Shown here: positions 34,239-44,244 of the stretch, piece by piece
How positions within the stretch are numbered: position 1 is the stretch's first letter
How the letters are laid out: each line of letters begins with the position of its first letter
NCBI RefSeq assembly: GCF_015708085.1
Contig: NZ_JADNYM010000019.1
Coordinates: 1 to 64,000 of the forward strand
Direction of reading: 5' to 3'
Source of the DNA: Arthrobacter terrae
Lineage (GTDB): Bacteria; Actinomycetota; Actinomycetes; Actinomycetales; Micrococcaceae
DNA length: 64,000 nt
Translations under genes and position numbers: made by a program
The notes under the pieces: model-generated
The model's input: only the letters and a program-made list of their open reading frames with translations
The model's database searches: none
What the model was told of the DNA's origin: nothing

Positions 34239-35747
34239 TTACCGCACCTCCTTCGGTAGGGTGAATTGGATTTGTTCTTCTGCTATTTGCCGTTCGATAA
34301 CGTCAACCGGTCCGAGGCCGCGCAAAGCGGCGATGACCGAGTCGACCATTGCCGACGGGGCCGATGCACCGGCCGTGAGGGCAATAACGTCGACGCCGAT
34401 AAGCCACTGCAGCGAGATGTCTGAGACATCGTCAATCAGATGGGCAGGGGTGTCCATCCGCTCAGCCTTCTCCACGAGCCGCAGTGAATTTGAGGAGTTT
34501 GTTGAGCCGATCACCAAAGCAAGACCGGCTTCACGGGCCACCTGCCGCAGCGCTTCCTGACGGTTGGTGGTCGCGAAACAAATATCGTCCGACGGAGGCT
34601 CACGCAGTTCGGGGAATCTGGCCTGCAGTATGTCGACGAGTTCGGCTACTTCATCGGCGGCCAAGGTGGTCTGCATAAGGTATGAGACCCGGTCCGGGTC
34701 CGCCACCGCCACCGTCCGCGCGTCATTGGCGGTCTCAACCAACACGGTGTTCTGCGGGCGTTCACCCATCGTGCCTTCGGTTTCTTCGTGGCCCGCGTGA
34801 CCAAGAAAAAGGACAGTATCGCCGTCGTCGGCAAAACGCCGCACCTCGGTATGGACCTTGCGGACCAGCGGGCAGGTGGCGTCAATGACGTCCAGGCCGC
34901 GTCGCTGCGCCTCGGCGCGGACCGCCGGCGAGACGCCGTGCGCTGAAAAAATGACAGTGGACCCGGCGGGTACTTCATCGAGTTCATCGACAAAGACCGC
35001 GCCTCGGCTCGCCAGATCCTTTACCACGTGGGTGTTGTGCACGATCTGCTTACGCACATAAACGGGTGCGCCGCGCTGCGCGAGCGCGTTGTCCACGACA
35101 TCGATGGCTCGAACGACGCCGGCGCAGAAGGACCGTGGCCCGGCCAGCAGTACCTGGCGCGGTCCGGCAGCCCGTCCCCAGATTTCCAGCGAAGGCCCGA
35201 GCCGGGCCAGGGCCCGCATGGCCGTGCCCATCCGTCCCATACTGGCCGGGCGCAGCAGTGGGCTGGCGGCTACATCGGCAATGACCCGGACGACGGCGCG
35301 GGCGGTACCCGGGGCCGCCGCCAGGACGGCAGCCGATTCCATATCCACACACAGGGCGCCGGTGGCCGCAAGGGCCCCGCGTTCTTTCCCTGTCACCACA
35401 TGGTCCGTGCTGACTATGGGTCCGGTATGAATGCGTAGCCCCTGGCTGCGCAGTTCGGCCGCGAGCAGCTCGGCGCCGGGGCACGGATACGTTACGCCCG
35501 CGCCCCGGACCTCCGAGGCGACGACGACGTCCCCGGCAACCAGGTCGGCGCGCAGGCCCCCGCCAATGCCCGCGACCACCAGCGCACCGGCCCCGCGCAC
35601 GGCAGGGGAGCCGCCTGCCCGGGCCCCTGCCTTCGTCCCGGTCCCGCATTGGAAGACCGTCGCCTCCGTGACAACGCGCCTCAGCGCCGCGGCTTCGAAC
35701 CAACTCGGTGCGCAAATCATCAGTTTCGTCATCTTCTGCGGTGTCAT
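34239..35747 (-). CDS. Fusion of HpnG (adenosylhopane nucleosidase) and IspH (HMBPP reductase)
   Basis: Translation starts at ATG 35747 (AGGAGGT site), overlapping the shc stop by 4 bp. Residues 5-195 match HpnG, the MTA/SAH-nucleosidase-like protein that removes adenine from adenosylhopane (GIGGGLRADLVAGDVVVASEV, 60-80 region; CVDMESAAVLA, 133-143). Residues 198-502 are IspH, the 4Fe-4S enzyme that makes IPP and DMAPP. Cluster cysteines are C208, C292 and C390, and VHNTHVV and GHEETEGTMGE carry the catalytic His and Glu. IspH alone is usually 310-330 residues. The fusion links the last MEP-pathway step to a late hopanoid step. Both halves appear intact. Confidence 0.93.
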   Translation of the reverse strand: MTPQKMTKLMICAPSWFEAAALRRVVTEATVFQCGTGTKAGARAGGSPAVRGAGALVVAGIGGGLRADLVAGDVVVASEVRGAGVTYPCPGAELLAAELRSQGLRIHTGPIVSTDHVVTGKERGALAATGALCVDMESAAVLAAAPGTARAVVRVIADVAASPLLRPASMGRMGTAMRALARLGPSLEIWGRAAGPRQVLLAGPRSFCAGVVRAIDVVDNALAQRGAPVYVRKQIVHNTHVVKDLASRGAVFVDELDEVPAGSTVIFSAHGVSPAVRAEAQRRGLDVIDATCPLVRKVHTEVRRFADDGDTVLFLGHAGHEETEGTMGERPQNTVLVETANDARTVAVADPDRVSYLMQTTLAADEVAELVDILQARFPELREPPSDDICFATTNRQEALRQVAREAGLALVIGSTNSSNSLRLVEKAERMDTPAHLIDDVSDISLQWLIGVDVIALTAGASAPSAMVDSVIAALRGLGPVDVIERQIAEEQIQFTLPKEVR

Positions 35748-37855
35748 TGTGGCGACCTCCTCAGGCAGCGGCCCAGCGCACTGATGGGAAACACCAGGCG
35801 ATACAGGTGGTAATTGATGTAAAAGTCGCCGGGAAATCCGGTCCCCGTGTACTGCGGCTCGTCCCAGCCTCCGTCGGGCTTTTGAGCCGCGACGAGCCAG
35901 CCAATGCCGTGGCGGGCGGGTCCGCCGTCGTCGTGCTGTGCCGCATGGAGTGCCAGCAGTGCCCACGCCGTCTGCGACGCTGTCGACTCTCCCCGCCCGA
36001 CCCAGGATGCGTCGGCATACGAGCGAAGGTCTTCCCCCCAGCCGCCGTCGGTATTTTGGTGGGAGTACAGCCACTGGACGGCCCGGTGAATGGCGGGGCT
36101 GTCCACGGACTCGCCTGCGGCTATCAGCGCCGGCACGACGGCCCCGGTACCATACACATGATTGGCTCCCCAGCGGCCGAACCACGACCCGTCGGCCTCC
36201 TGATGTTCCAGCAACCAGCGGACACCGCGTTGCATGGCCTGGTCGCCGATGCCCCGGCGCGCCAGCATCTCGACGACGTGGGCGGTGACATCGGCGCTGG
36301 GCGGGTCAATCACCGCCCCGAAGTCACAAAACGGCAGCCGGTAGGCGAGTTCGCGCGTATTGTCGGCGTCGAATGCGGCCCAGCCGCCGTCCCGGCTTTG
36401 CATCCCGATCACCCATTCGGCGCCGCGGGACATGGCCGCTGTCCGGGGCGGAACGGCTTCGGCGCACGCCAGCCCCAGCACGACTTCGGCGGTATCATCG
36501 ATGTCCGGATAGCCGTCGTTGTCGAACTCAAAGGCCCAGCCGCCGGCCGCAGTGCCTGGCCGGCGCACGGCCCAGTCGCCGCGGCTGCGGATTTCTTCCC
36601 GGCACAACCACTCCGCGGCCCGGTCAATGGCGGGATCACCGGGGGGAATCCCGGCATCGCCCAGCGCCACGAGTGCGAGCGCGGTATCCCAGACCGGTGA
36701 CTGGCAGGCCTCGATCCTGCGCAGCCGGCCTGCGGGCGTGTCTTCAATGATCGTGAACCTGTCCCAGCCGGCCAGCCCGGCCAGCATCGCCGGATGATCA
36801 AGGGCATAGCCGCTGGCATGCAGGGCCATCAGGGAGTAGACCCATGGGGGCTGAATTCCTCCCCAGGAACCATCGTGCTCCTGCCGGCCCAGAATCCATC
36901 CGACGGTGCGCTTGAGCGCGGCCGTGCGCAGCGGCCGGCCGGGAAACCTCTTATGCCGGTGCAGCAGCCCTTCATACCGGTGCAGCAGCGCATCGAGAGC
37001 GCCGAAGCCGCGGGTGGCCAGGCGGCCGCGGGCAGCCTTCGCCGACCACCGGGACGGGGAGGTACCGGACTTGGACGACCATAAAGGCCCCGCGGCGGCG
37101 CTTACCGGGGCGGGGTTTACCGGGGCCGGGTTTACCGCGGCAGCCGGCGCGCACAATTCCTCCACGGTAAAACCAAGGTCACGCTGCGGGCGCAGAGCAG
37201 ATAGGACGGTTAGCGGGGCGATGGTCTGTCGGGCCCAGCAGGCAAAATCATAGAGATTCAGCGGGACCGACGGTGGCAGGAACACCAGTTCCGGCGGCAG
37301 CGCAGGCACCTCGTCCCAGCTCCACGCGCCAAATAGCGCCAACCAGATTCTGGTGAAGACGCGGGTGCCCGCCAAACCGCCGTGCTCCAGAATAACCTTC
37401 CTGGCGGACTGCATATGGGCTTCGTGCAGCTCATCGCCGGCCAGGCGCAGCGCCAGGTAGGCTTCCGCCGTGGTGGAGGGGTCGGCCGGGCCACCGTAGA
37501 AGTTGGCCCAGGACCCGTCCGTACGCTGCTGGGAGCGGATCCAGCGTGCGGACTGCGCTGTCTGTTCGGCGGTGCGCACACCCAAAAACTGGCGCATCAG
37601 CAGGTCTTCGGCGTCCATGGTCACATTGGTCTCCAGCTCGCCCTGCCACCAGCCCTCGTCGTGCTGAAGTTCCTTTAGGCGGTGGAGGGCACGGTCCAGG
37701 GCAGCCAGCGCGTTTGTGTCGACGTCCGCACGGGTATGGGTACTGACGTCGCTATCGGTGTCGGTGTTGAGGTCCGCGGATGGCACCCCTGTGTCTGCTC
37801 GCCGGGTCGCCGTTTCGAAGCCGGACGCGGAGGGGCTTTTGTCAACGGTAGTCAT
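35744..37855 (-). CDS. shc: Squalene-hopene cyclase
   Basis: A 703-residue cyclase that turns squalene into hopene and hopanol on the membrane. The catalytic DIDD motif (DXDD) is at 451-454, and repeated QW motifs are visible (for example QHDEGWWQGE, QQRTDGSWANF, RQEHDGSWGGI, HQEADGSWFGRWG, HQNTDGGWGED, QKPDGGWDE). A low-complexity insertion at about 236-282 (VNPAPVNPAPVSAAAG) is not part of the fold. The first 45 residues are Thr/Asp-rich and variable. ATG 37855 is selected for GGAG upstream and for lying after the prenyl synthase stop. It is preceded by a 58-bp gap and overlaps the next gene by 4 bp. Confidence 0.95.
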   Translation of the reverse strand: MTTVDKSPSASGFETATRRADTGVPSADLNTDTDSDVSTHTRADVDTNALAALDRALHRLKELQHDEGWWQGELETNVTMDAEDLLMRQFLGVRTAEQTAQSARWIRSQQRTDGSWANFYGGPADPSTTAEAYLALRLAGDELHEAHMQSARKVILEHGGLAGTRVFTRIWLALFGAWSWDEVPALPPELVFLPPSVPLNLYDFACWARQTIAPLTVLSALRPQRDLGFTVEELCAPAAAVNPAPVNPAPVSAAAGPLWSSKSGTSPSRWSAKAARGRLATRGFGALDALLHRYEGLLHRHKRFPGRPLRTAALKRTVGWILGRQEHDGSWGGIQPPWVYSLMALHASGYALDHPAMLAGLAGWDRFTIIEDTPAGRLRRIEACQSPVWDTALALVALGDAGIPPGDPAIDRAAEWLCREEIRSRGDWAVRRPGTAAGGWAFEFDNDGYPDIDDTAEVVLGLACAEAVPPRTAAMSRGAEWVIGMQSRDGGWAAFDADNTRELAYRLPFCDFGAVIDPPSADVTAHVVEMLARRGIGDQAMQRGVRWLLEHQEADGSWFGRWGANHVYGTGAVVPALIAAGESVDSPAIHRAVQWLYSHQNTDGGWGEDLRSYADASWVGRGESTASQTAWALLALHAAQHDDGGPARHGIGWLVAAQKPDGGWDEPQYTGTGFPGDFYINYHLYRLVFPISALGRCLRRSPQ

Positions 37856-37913
37856 TTTCGTCTCTGCTCCTTCGGTGCGTATTCGGTGCGTACCCTGCTT
37901 GGAGGTGGTCTGT

Positions 37914-38924
37914 TCAGTGATCCCGGTGATTGAGCTGATATGCCAGGGCGATGAATTCATGGGCGATCGGCGCCGGTATTGTCAGGGCCTCGATGGCCGC
38001 GAGTGCTTCCTGTAGCTCACGGTCGGCCCGCTGTTCGGTCCATTCTCTGCCGCCGGCCGTCTCGACCAGTTCCGCTGCCTCGCTTAACTCGGTTTCGCTA
38101 AGCTCGCCGGGACGGAAGTAAAGGGACTTCAAGCGCGTTCCGGCGTCGGTGTCTGATTGCAGTGCATACACCACAGGCACCGATTTTTTGCGCGAACGCA
38201 GGTCCGACAGGACTGGTTTACCGGTGCGTTCAGGATTTCCCCAGATCCCGAGAATGTCGTCGCTGAGCTGGAACGCCATGCCCAAATGTGTGCCGAAATC
38301 TGCCAGGCCCAACGCAAGTTCCGCTGGAGCGTCGGCCAGCACCGCTCCCAGCGAGGCACTGCAGGCCATCAACGCCCCGGTCTTGTCGTCTGCCATTTTC
38401 AGGCATTCGACCAGACTGACGTCCTCGCGCGTTTCGAAGTCGAGGTCCGCGGCCTGCCCGGCAATGAGCCGTCTGGTGCTGGCACCGACGCACCTTAACG
38501 CCCAGATGGCAGTGCTGGACGGCGCCTCGGCCAGCAGTTCGCTGGCCAGCGAACACAGCGCGTCCCCGGCGAGAATCGCAGCGGGAATGCCAAACTGCGC
38601 CCACGCAGTGGTCCGGTGCCGGCGCTCGGTGTCATGGTCCATCACATCGTCGTGCAGCAAGGAGAAATTGTGGATCAGTTCGCAGGCGAGGGCGGCCGGA
38701 ACGCCAATCTCGTCGCCGGCACCTGCCGCCCGGGCGGAAAGCAGCGCCAAGGTGGGCCGGATCCCCTTCCCCATGCTCCCGGTCGGCACGCCGTCCGGGT
38801 CCCACAGACCCAGATGATAGCCACAGCAGTGGCGGGTATGCGGGTCCAGCCGGTCCAACGCCGACCGCAGCGGGACCTCAATGCGCCGCTGGCTGTCGGC
38901 CAGGCTGTCAATGGTCGTGCTCAT
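37914..38924 (-). CDS. Polyprenyl diphosphate synthase (FPP/GGPP-type)
   Basis: A 336-residue trans-prenyl transferase. The first aspartate-rich motif is LLHDDVMD (DDxxD). The second, FQLSDDILGIWG, has DDxxG in place of DDxxD, as in several actinobacterial synthases. KGIRPTLALLSAR supplies the substrate-binding Lys/Arg, and PVLSDLRSRKKSVPVVYA is the conserved basic lid. In the hopanoid operon it should supply the C15 farnesyl diphosphate used by HpnD, but product length was not derived. It starts within the hpnE stop (4-bp overlap). Confidence 0.9.
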   Translation of the reverse strand: MSTTIDSLADSQRRIEVPLRSALDRLDPHTRHCCGYHLGLWDPDGVPTGSMGKGIRPTLALLSARAAGAGDEIGVPAALACELIHNFSLLHDDVMDHDTERRHRTTAWAQFGIPAAILAGDALCSLASELLAEAPSSTAIWALRCVGASTRRLIAGQAADLDFETREDVSLVECLKMADDKTGALMACSASLGAVLADAPAELALGLADFGTHLGMAFQLSDDILGIWGNPERTGKPVLSDLRSRKKSVPVVYALQSDTDAGTRLKSLYFRPGELSETELSEAAELVETAGGREWTEQRADRELQEALAAIEALTIPAPIAHEFIALAYQLNHRDH

Positions 38925-40285
38925 ACAATCACTTCCCTTAATGCGGATCGGACGGGACCGGATTGACTGAGGGCATCAGCGGCCGACAGGCCGCTGCGGA
39001 CTGCGCCCTCCATGGTGTCCGGCCATCCGGTGGCGGTCCACGCGCCTGCCAAAACCAAGGCCGGCCACTTCGTGCCCGGTTGTGGACGGAAACGAGCGCT
39101 GCCGGCCCGTTGGCGAAACGTCGCCCGTGGTTCGCGGGTCACAAAAACATCAATAACCTTCGCGCTACGGGCCTTGGGAAGGACGCGGTTCAGGGCGGCA
39201 AGGTGGCTGCGGCTAATGTCCGCCCCCGGCAGGGCAATTTGTGCATCTGCGGCAGATAGCGAGGAAACCAGATACTGACCGCTATTAACCCCGGCCGCAG
39301 CGGTCCGGTCGAAGATCCAGCCGGTGGCAGGATCAAGGACTGCAGCGTACGGCAGATCCATAACCCTGCGGTCAAAGAGCACATGGACGTTGACAATGGG
39401 GGAATCGCCGAGCTGGTCCCAGCAGCCGGGCTCCGTTTTGGCGTCCGTAGGGACCAGGCGGGCCGCCGCCGCATGGGGAACCGCCATCACGACCGCATCC
39501 GCAGCCAGCTCACCGGAATCCGTGCGGACCACCAGTCCGTGACCGGCCGCGCTTCCAGCAACCGCCCGCACCCGTTCGCCGGTATGCAGCCGAACACCGC
39601 TTTGGGCAAAGGCGGTCCTTGCGGGGCCGTCGTGCAGCAGTGCCAGCGGCACGTCCGCAATTCCCATGTCACCGGCTCCGGCATGGTCCAGGAGTCCGGT
39701 TCGAAAAACCCGTGCTGCCAGGGCCAGGGACGCTTCGGACGGATCGATATTCAGTGCGGCGACCGTCAGCAGACCCCAGAGCCGGGATACGGCGCGGGGT
39801 CCCTGGCCGTGGCGGTGCAGCCATTCGCCGAACGTCGTGGCGTCGTTTGCCGGATTGTCCGGATCTACATTGCGCAGGGCAGCTGCGCAAAGAGCGGCGC
39901 GGAAACGCTCCGACGGTGACAGCGCGCGGTACCCGGCCAGAGCCGGCAGGAGGTGCAGCGGGGCGGGACCAAACATAGATCGCCGCAAACCGATATCCGA
40001 CCGTCTCGGCACCAGGACCGGAATGTCCAGCCGTGGCTGGATAGTCACCAAATGGCCCACGCCCAAGCGGTCCAGCAATTCGCGGTACCGCAGGTAGCAG
40101 CGCAGGAAGACGTGCTGGCCGGTGTCAACGCTCAGGCCGCCGCGTGAAAATGAGTAGGTGGCACCGCCCAGCCGCGGGCGCGACTCCAGAAGCGTCACGT
40201 CACTGCCCCGATCGGCGAGCCGGAGGGCGGCGGTGATCCCGGCAAGACCGCCGCCAACAACCACTACCGTGCCAACCCGGTTCAT
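38921..40285 (-). CDS. hpnE: Hydroxysqualene dehydroxylase HpnE
   Basis: A 454-residue FAD-dependent amine-oxidase-fold enzyme that reduces hydroxysqualene to squalene. The dinucleotide loop is VVVVGGGLAGITAAL (7-21). The RPRLGGATYSFSRGG and DTGQHVFLRCY segments are family signatures, and the C-terminal FAD block LVLAGAWTATGWPDTMEGAVRSG is present (in part). It overlaps hpnD upstream by 4 bp and the prenyl synthase downstream by 4 bp, so the three are coupled. With HpnC and HpnD it makes squalene without a squalene synthase. Confidence 0.95.
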   Translation of the reverse strand: MNRVGTVVVVGGGLAGITAALRLADRGSDVTLLESRPRLGGATYSFSRGGLSVDTGQHVFLRCYLRYRELLDRLGVGHLVTIQPRLDIPVLVPRRSDIGLRRSMFGPAPLHLLPALAGYRALSPSERFRAALCAAALRNVDPDNPANDATTFGEWLHRHGQGPRAVSRLWGLLTVAALNIDPSEASLALAARVFRTGLLDHAGAGDMGIADVPLALLHDGPARTAFAQSGVRLHTGERVRAVAGSAAGHGLVVRTDSGELAADAVVMAVPHAAAARLVPTDAKTEPGCWDQLGDSPIVNVHVLFDRRVMDLPYAAVLDPATGWIFDRTAAAGVNSGQYLVSSLSAADAQIALPGADISRSHLAALNRVLPKARSAKVIDVFVTREPRATFRQRAGSARFRPQPGTKWPALVLAGAWTATGWPDTMEGAVRSGLSAADALSQSGPVRSALREVIV

Positions 40286-41223
40286 GCCCGGCCCCTGACC
40301 AATGCGCGCGCCGCGACCTGCAACTTCCCGGCCGCGGACAAGGACAGCCGCTGGCTGCGGACCGGTTCAGGATCCGCGGCGATCCGGGCCAGGAGACGGC
40401 GGTAGATACCTGCCATCGCCGCGGTGCAGGCGGCGCTGCGGTGATCGAGCAGGGGCAATAATGCCAGACCTTCCCGGTACCAGGACTCGGCGCGATCGGC
40501 TTCAAACCTGATCAACGCCGCAAACCGTTCCGGGGGATCCACAAGGCATCCGTCGGCGTCGAGCTCCATCGTGCAGCCGAAGCGCTCCAGATCTTCGCCC
40601 GGAAGGTAGATCCGGCCATTGCGCCTGTCCTCGCACACGTCGCGGAGAATATTGGTCAGCTGCAGCGCAACCCCAAGGGTGTCCGCGAGCGGGTTTGCGC
40701 GCTGAAGTTTCGGCGGATTGTACACACCAACGGACATTCGGCCTACCGATCCGGCGACGCAGCGGCAGTACACGACCAGGTCCTCGAAGGTGCGGTACTG
40801 GACACCGTCGACGTCGGCCTGGCATCCGTCGATCAACTCCTCAAGTGCCTCCAACGGAATCGGCAGACGGCCGGCAGCGTCGGCGAGGGCCACGAGGACG
40901 GGATCCGCGCTGTCTATAACGCCATGCCGGTCCAGCACGCCGGCAGCGGCGCCACTCGCAGCGGCTGCGTGTGCCTCGGCGGTGATTCCGGCACGAATGC
41001 CACGCAGGCTCTCCCTGACCCTGCCCAGCTGGACGGTCTTCTGCCCGGCCGGCAGATCGCCGTCGCCAATATCGTCAATGCGTCTGGCGACTGCGTAGAC
41101 GGCGGACAGCGCCCGGCGCTTGACGGGCGGCAACAAGCGGATCCCGTAGGAGAAGTTCCGGGCTTCGCGGCGCGTTATGTCCGCGCACACGGCGTACGCC
41201 GCCTCGACACTCATCCCGGCCAC
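40282..41223 (-). CDS. hpnD: Presqualene diphosphate synthase HpnD
   Basis: A 313-residue squalene/phytoene-synthase-fold enzyme joining two farnesyl diphosphates into presqualene diphosphate. The first Asp-rich motif is RRIDDIGDG near 57, and the second is LTNILRDVCEDRRNGRIYLP near 191. The N-terminus ARNFSYGIRLLPPVKRRAL identifies HpnD rather than HpnC. Its start lies inside the end of hpnC (13-bp overlap) and its stop overlaps hpnE by 4 bp. All active-site aspartates are present. Confidence 0.93.
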   Translation of the reverse strand: MAGMSVEAAYAVCADITRREARNFSYGIRLLPPVKRRALSAVYAVARRIDDIGDGDLPAGQKTVQLGRVRESLRGIRAGITAEAHAAAASGAAAGVLDRHGVIDSADPVLVALADAAGRLPIPLEALEELIDGCQADVDGVQYRTFEDLVVYCRCVAGSVGRMSVGVYNPPKLQRANPLADTLGVALQLTNILRDVCEDRRNGRIYLPGEDLERFGCTMELDADGCLVDPPERFAALIRFEADRAESWYREGLALLPLLDHRSAACTAAMAGIYRRLLARIAADPEPVRSQRLSLSAAGKLQVAARALVRGRA

Positions 41224-42080
41224 CGCACCGTTGCCACGGCCCAGGCCACAGCAATCTGCCGGGTCGAGGGCTTTCGCGCCTTCATGGGGTCGTGTCCACT
41301 GAGCCGCAGTGCATGGGCGGCCGCCCTGCCGCCGGCAATGTAACCGGAAACCGCCAGCCGGGACCAGCCGTGCAGCGTTGAGACCAGCGGTGCTCCGGCG
41401 TCGAGCCAGGCCAGCGCCCGGTCGGTTTCAAACGCGATAAGGGCCCGGACATCATCGGTGGCTTCACCGCTGCCCAGCAGAGGCTCGGCCACCTTGAACC
41501 GGCGCAGGTCCCGCTGCGGGACATAGACCCGGCCGGAGGCATAGTCCTCGCCAATATCCTGCCAGTGCTCCAGCAATTGCAGCGCCGTACAGATGCGGTT
41601 GGAAAAGGCAATGCATTCAACGCTCGCGCGGTCAAAAATATGCAGCACAATCTCGCCCACCGGATTCGCCGAAAGCCGGCAATATCCTTCCAGCTCGTCA
41701 AACGTCTCGTAGCGCACTACCCGTTGGTCGACAATGTTCGCCTCAATTAGACGCAGCATCGGCTCCATCGGCACGGTTGTGTCCGCTACCAGCGGCCTGA
41801 GCGCTGCCACCACCGGGTCCCCGGGAATACCTCCGGCGTAAAGGAGCCGGACCTCCGCCGCCACCTGCTCCAGCCGCGGAATGCGTGCTCCGGGCGCCTT
41901 ATCGCCGAGATCATCAACGTAACGGGCGTAGTTATAGGCGGCGGTGAGATGGCGGCGGATATGCCTGGGTAACACCGCCAGTGCGACCGGGAAATTCTCG
42001 TTGCGCATGGCAGCACGGGCAGCGGCCGGTTCCATTGCCACCGATCGGTCCGCCGATTCCTGCCATCGCGGCTCGGTCAT
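41211..42080 (-). CDS. hpnC: Hydroxysqualene synthase HpnC
   Basis: A 289-residue squalene/phytoene-synthase-like enzyme converting presqualene diphosphate to hydroxysqualene. The signature RNENFPVALAVLPRHIRRHL and YARYVDDLGD near the N-terminus mark HpnC. The second motif, QLLEHWQDIGEDYASGRVYVP, has the expected HpnC form. ATG 42080 is preferred for GGTGAGG upstream. A GTG at 42101, joined directly to the dxs stop, would add seven residues. It is coupled to hpnD by overlapping ends. Confidence 0.93.
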   Translation of the reverse strand: MTEPRWQESADRSVAMEPAAARAAMRNENFPVALAVLPRHIRRHLTAAYNYARYVDDLGDKAPGARIPRLEQVAAEVRLLYAGGIPGDPVVAALRPLVADTTVPMEPMLRLIEANIVDQRVVRYETFDELEGYCRLSANPVGEIVLHIFDRASVECIAFSNRICTALQLLEHWQDIGEDYASGRVYVPQRDLRRFKVAEPLLGSGEATDDVRALIAFETDRALAWLDAGAPLVSTLHGWSRLAVSGYIAGGRAAAHALRLSGHDPMKARKPSTRQIAVAWAVATVRWPG

Positions 42081-42101
42081 CGCATCCTCACCGGCTCTCA
42101 C

Positions 42102-44126
42102 TTACCGGGTCCGCTGGCTACGCTGCAGGGGGCGGAGCGCAGGCGAGTTGCGCGTCCCACCGCCGGTGCCGCCCCCGTCACGTGCGGCTGCGCCAAGGCC
42201 GCGGCCGCTAAGACCGGAGCCGCTAACTCCGGAGCCGCTGCGTTCCGCCGCATCAAGTCCGGACATGCCAAGGCCAGCGCGGACGGGGCCGGAAGCGCCG
42301 GAATTAATCCCGCGCACGGCCGCCAGGACGGCACCGGTGATTCCGGCGGCGTCCAAACCGTAATGCGCGAGCAATTCGGCCCGGCTGCCGTGCGGCACAT
42401 ACTCGGTGGGTAGAGCCACGTTCGTGACCGGCACACTGGTCCCGGCCGCGGAAAGTGCATGGCGCACGTGGGAGCCGACGCCGCCGCTGCGGATTCCGTC
42501 CTCGACAGTCACTACCAGCAGATGGCGGTCGGCAAGATCCACAATGGACGGGTTGACGGGCAGCACCCAGCGCGGATCCACCACCGTGCATTCCACGCCG
42601 CCCTCCGCAAGTGTCCCCGCCGCGGCCAGGGCTGCCTGAGCTGTTGAACCGACGGCGACGATCAGTACCGTGGCTTGATCTGCTGTGCGCAGCACGTCCA
42701 TGCCATCCCACTGCTGCACAGCACGGATCGGCGGCCCCAGAGCACTCTTGGGGTAACGCAGCGCCGTCGGTCCGTCCGCGTATCCGACGGCCTCATGCAG
42801 TTCTTCGGCAAGGGATTGGGCGTCCCGCGGGGCAGCGACGCGCATTCCCGGGATACTGGCCAGCATCGACAGATCCCAGATTCCGTGGTGGCTGGGGCCG
42901 TCCGGCCCGGTGATACCCGCCCGGTCCAGGCACAGAGTCACCGGCAGGCGATGCAGTCCTACATCGAGCAGCAGCTGATCGAACGCCCGGTTCGCGAAGG
43001 TTGCATAGAGGGCGACGACGGGATGCGCACCCCCCATCGCCAGCCCGGCGGCCGAGGTGATCGCATGCTGTTCGGCAATGCCGACGTCGAAGCACCTGTC
43101 CGGAAAGCGATCGGCGAATCGTTGCAGTCCGGTGGGGTCAAGCATCGCTGCACTGATGGCCACCAGCTCGGGGAATACCTCGCCGGCACTCAGCAGCCCA
43201 TCGGCAAAAGCATCCGTCCAGGTCAAAACGGGCGTGTGGGTCGTGTGGGCGCTCCGGGGTGTGCGTCCGGTTGCAACATCAACAATGCCCACCGCATGCA
43301 GCTTGTCGACCGCATCGTTTTCCGCCGGAGCATAGCCACGGCCCTTGCTGGTCAGGCAGTGGACCACCACGGGCACCCGGCGGCCCCGCGCCTCGTTCAG
43401 GACGGATTCCACTGCCGCTATGTCGTGGCCATCCACCGGGCCCAGATAATCCAGCCCGAGCGCGGTGAAGATGGAGTCCACTCCTGCCGCTGCCGGCACG
43501 GCTGTCCCGCCAAGAAGTTCAACGACGGCCGCATACCCGCTGCGGTCCTGCAGACGTTTGAGGTGCCGGGCCAGCCCGCCGGCCGTCGGCGCGTAGGACC
43601 GTCCGTTGTCGTTGAGGACGACTATGACCGGGCGGGTGGAGACCCCCAGATTGTTCAGCGCTTCCCACGCCAGACCACCGGTGAGTGCGCCGTCACCCAC
43701 AACCGCAACCACGGTCCGATCGCTGCCGGCATGTTCGAACGCCTTACTGAGTCCATCTGCATAGGACAATGCCGTGGACGCATGGGAATTTTCGATCACG
43801 TCGTGCACGGATTCCGCGCGGCTGGGGTACCCCGACAGGCCGCCGGCGGTGCGCAGAGACGGAAATCCCGCGCGACGTCCGGTGAGCAGCTTGTGGACAT
43901 AAGCCTGGTGCCCGGTGTCGAAGACAATCGGCGTCAGCGGTGAATCGAATACCCGATGCAAGGCGATGGTCAGCTCAACGACACCAAGGTTCGGCCCCAG
44001 ATGGCCGCCTGTGGAACAAACCGAGGCAATCAGGAACTGACGTATTTCCTCGCCGAGTTCGGACAGTTGTGCATTGTCAAATGAGCTTAAGTCCATCGGA
44101 CCGCTCAGGTCGTTGAGAATACTCAT
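42102..44126 (-). CDS. dxs: 1-deoxy-D-xylulose-5-phosphate synthase
   Basis: A 674-residue thiamine-diphosphate enzyme that makes DXP from pyruvate and glyceraldehyde-3-phosphate, the first MEP-pathway step. [33 protein letters not shown] (thiamine-diphosphate site) and [13 protein letters not shown]-like transketolase blocks are present (ATFANRAF). ATG 44126 follows a GGAGGATC ribosome site. The last 65 residues (Gly, Ser, Ala, Arg) are low-complexity and beyond the usual end. As first structural gene of the hopanoid operon it probably serves as a dedicated isoprenoid supply; another dxs may exist elsewhere. Confidence 0.95.
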   Translation of the reverse strand: MSILNDLSGPMDLSSFDNAQLSELGEEIRQFLIASVCSTGGHLGPNLGVVELTIALHRVFDSPLTPIVFDTGHQAYVHKLLTGRRAGFPSLRTAGGLSGYPSRAESVHDVIENSHASTALSYADGLSKAFEHAGSDRTVVAVVGDGALTGGLAWEALNNLGVSTRPVIVVLNDNGRSYAPTAGGLARHLKRLQDRSGYAAVVELLGGTAVPAAAGVDSIFTALGLDYLGPVDGHDIAAVESVLNEARGRRVPVVVHCLTSKGRGYAPAENDAVDKLHAVGIVDVATGRTPRSAHTTHTPVLTWTDAFADGLLSAGEVFPELVAISAAMLDPTGLQRFADRFPDRCFDVGIAEQHAITSAAGLAMGGAHPVVALYATFANRAFDQLLLDVGLHRLPVTLCLDRAGITGPDGPSHHGIWDLSMLASIPGMRVAAPRDAQSLAEELHEAVGYADGPTALRYPKSALGPPIRAVQQWDGMDVLRTADQATVLIVAVGSTAQAALAAAGTLAEGGVECTVVDPRWVLPVNPSIVDLADRHLLVVTVEDGIRSGGVGSHVRHALSAAGTSVPVTNVALPTEYVPHGSRAELLAHYGLDAAGITGAVLAAVRGINSGASGPVRAGLGMSGLDAAERSGSGVSGSGLSGRGLGAAARDGGGTGGGTRNSPALRPLQRSQRTR

Positions 44127-44244
44127 GCTGATCCTCCGCACGTCACGAAAAGCAGCCTCTTGCTTAACTGCAGAATCGCTCGACCTGCCATAACTTCTAT
44201 CGCGTTGCGAGCCTTCGTGGCATGAGCCTACCTGCTTGGCCGGA

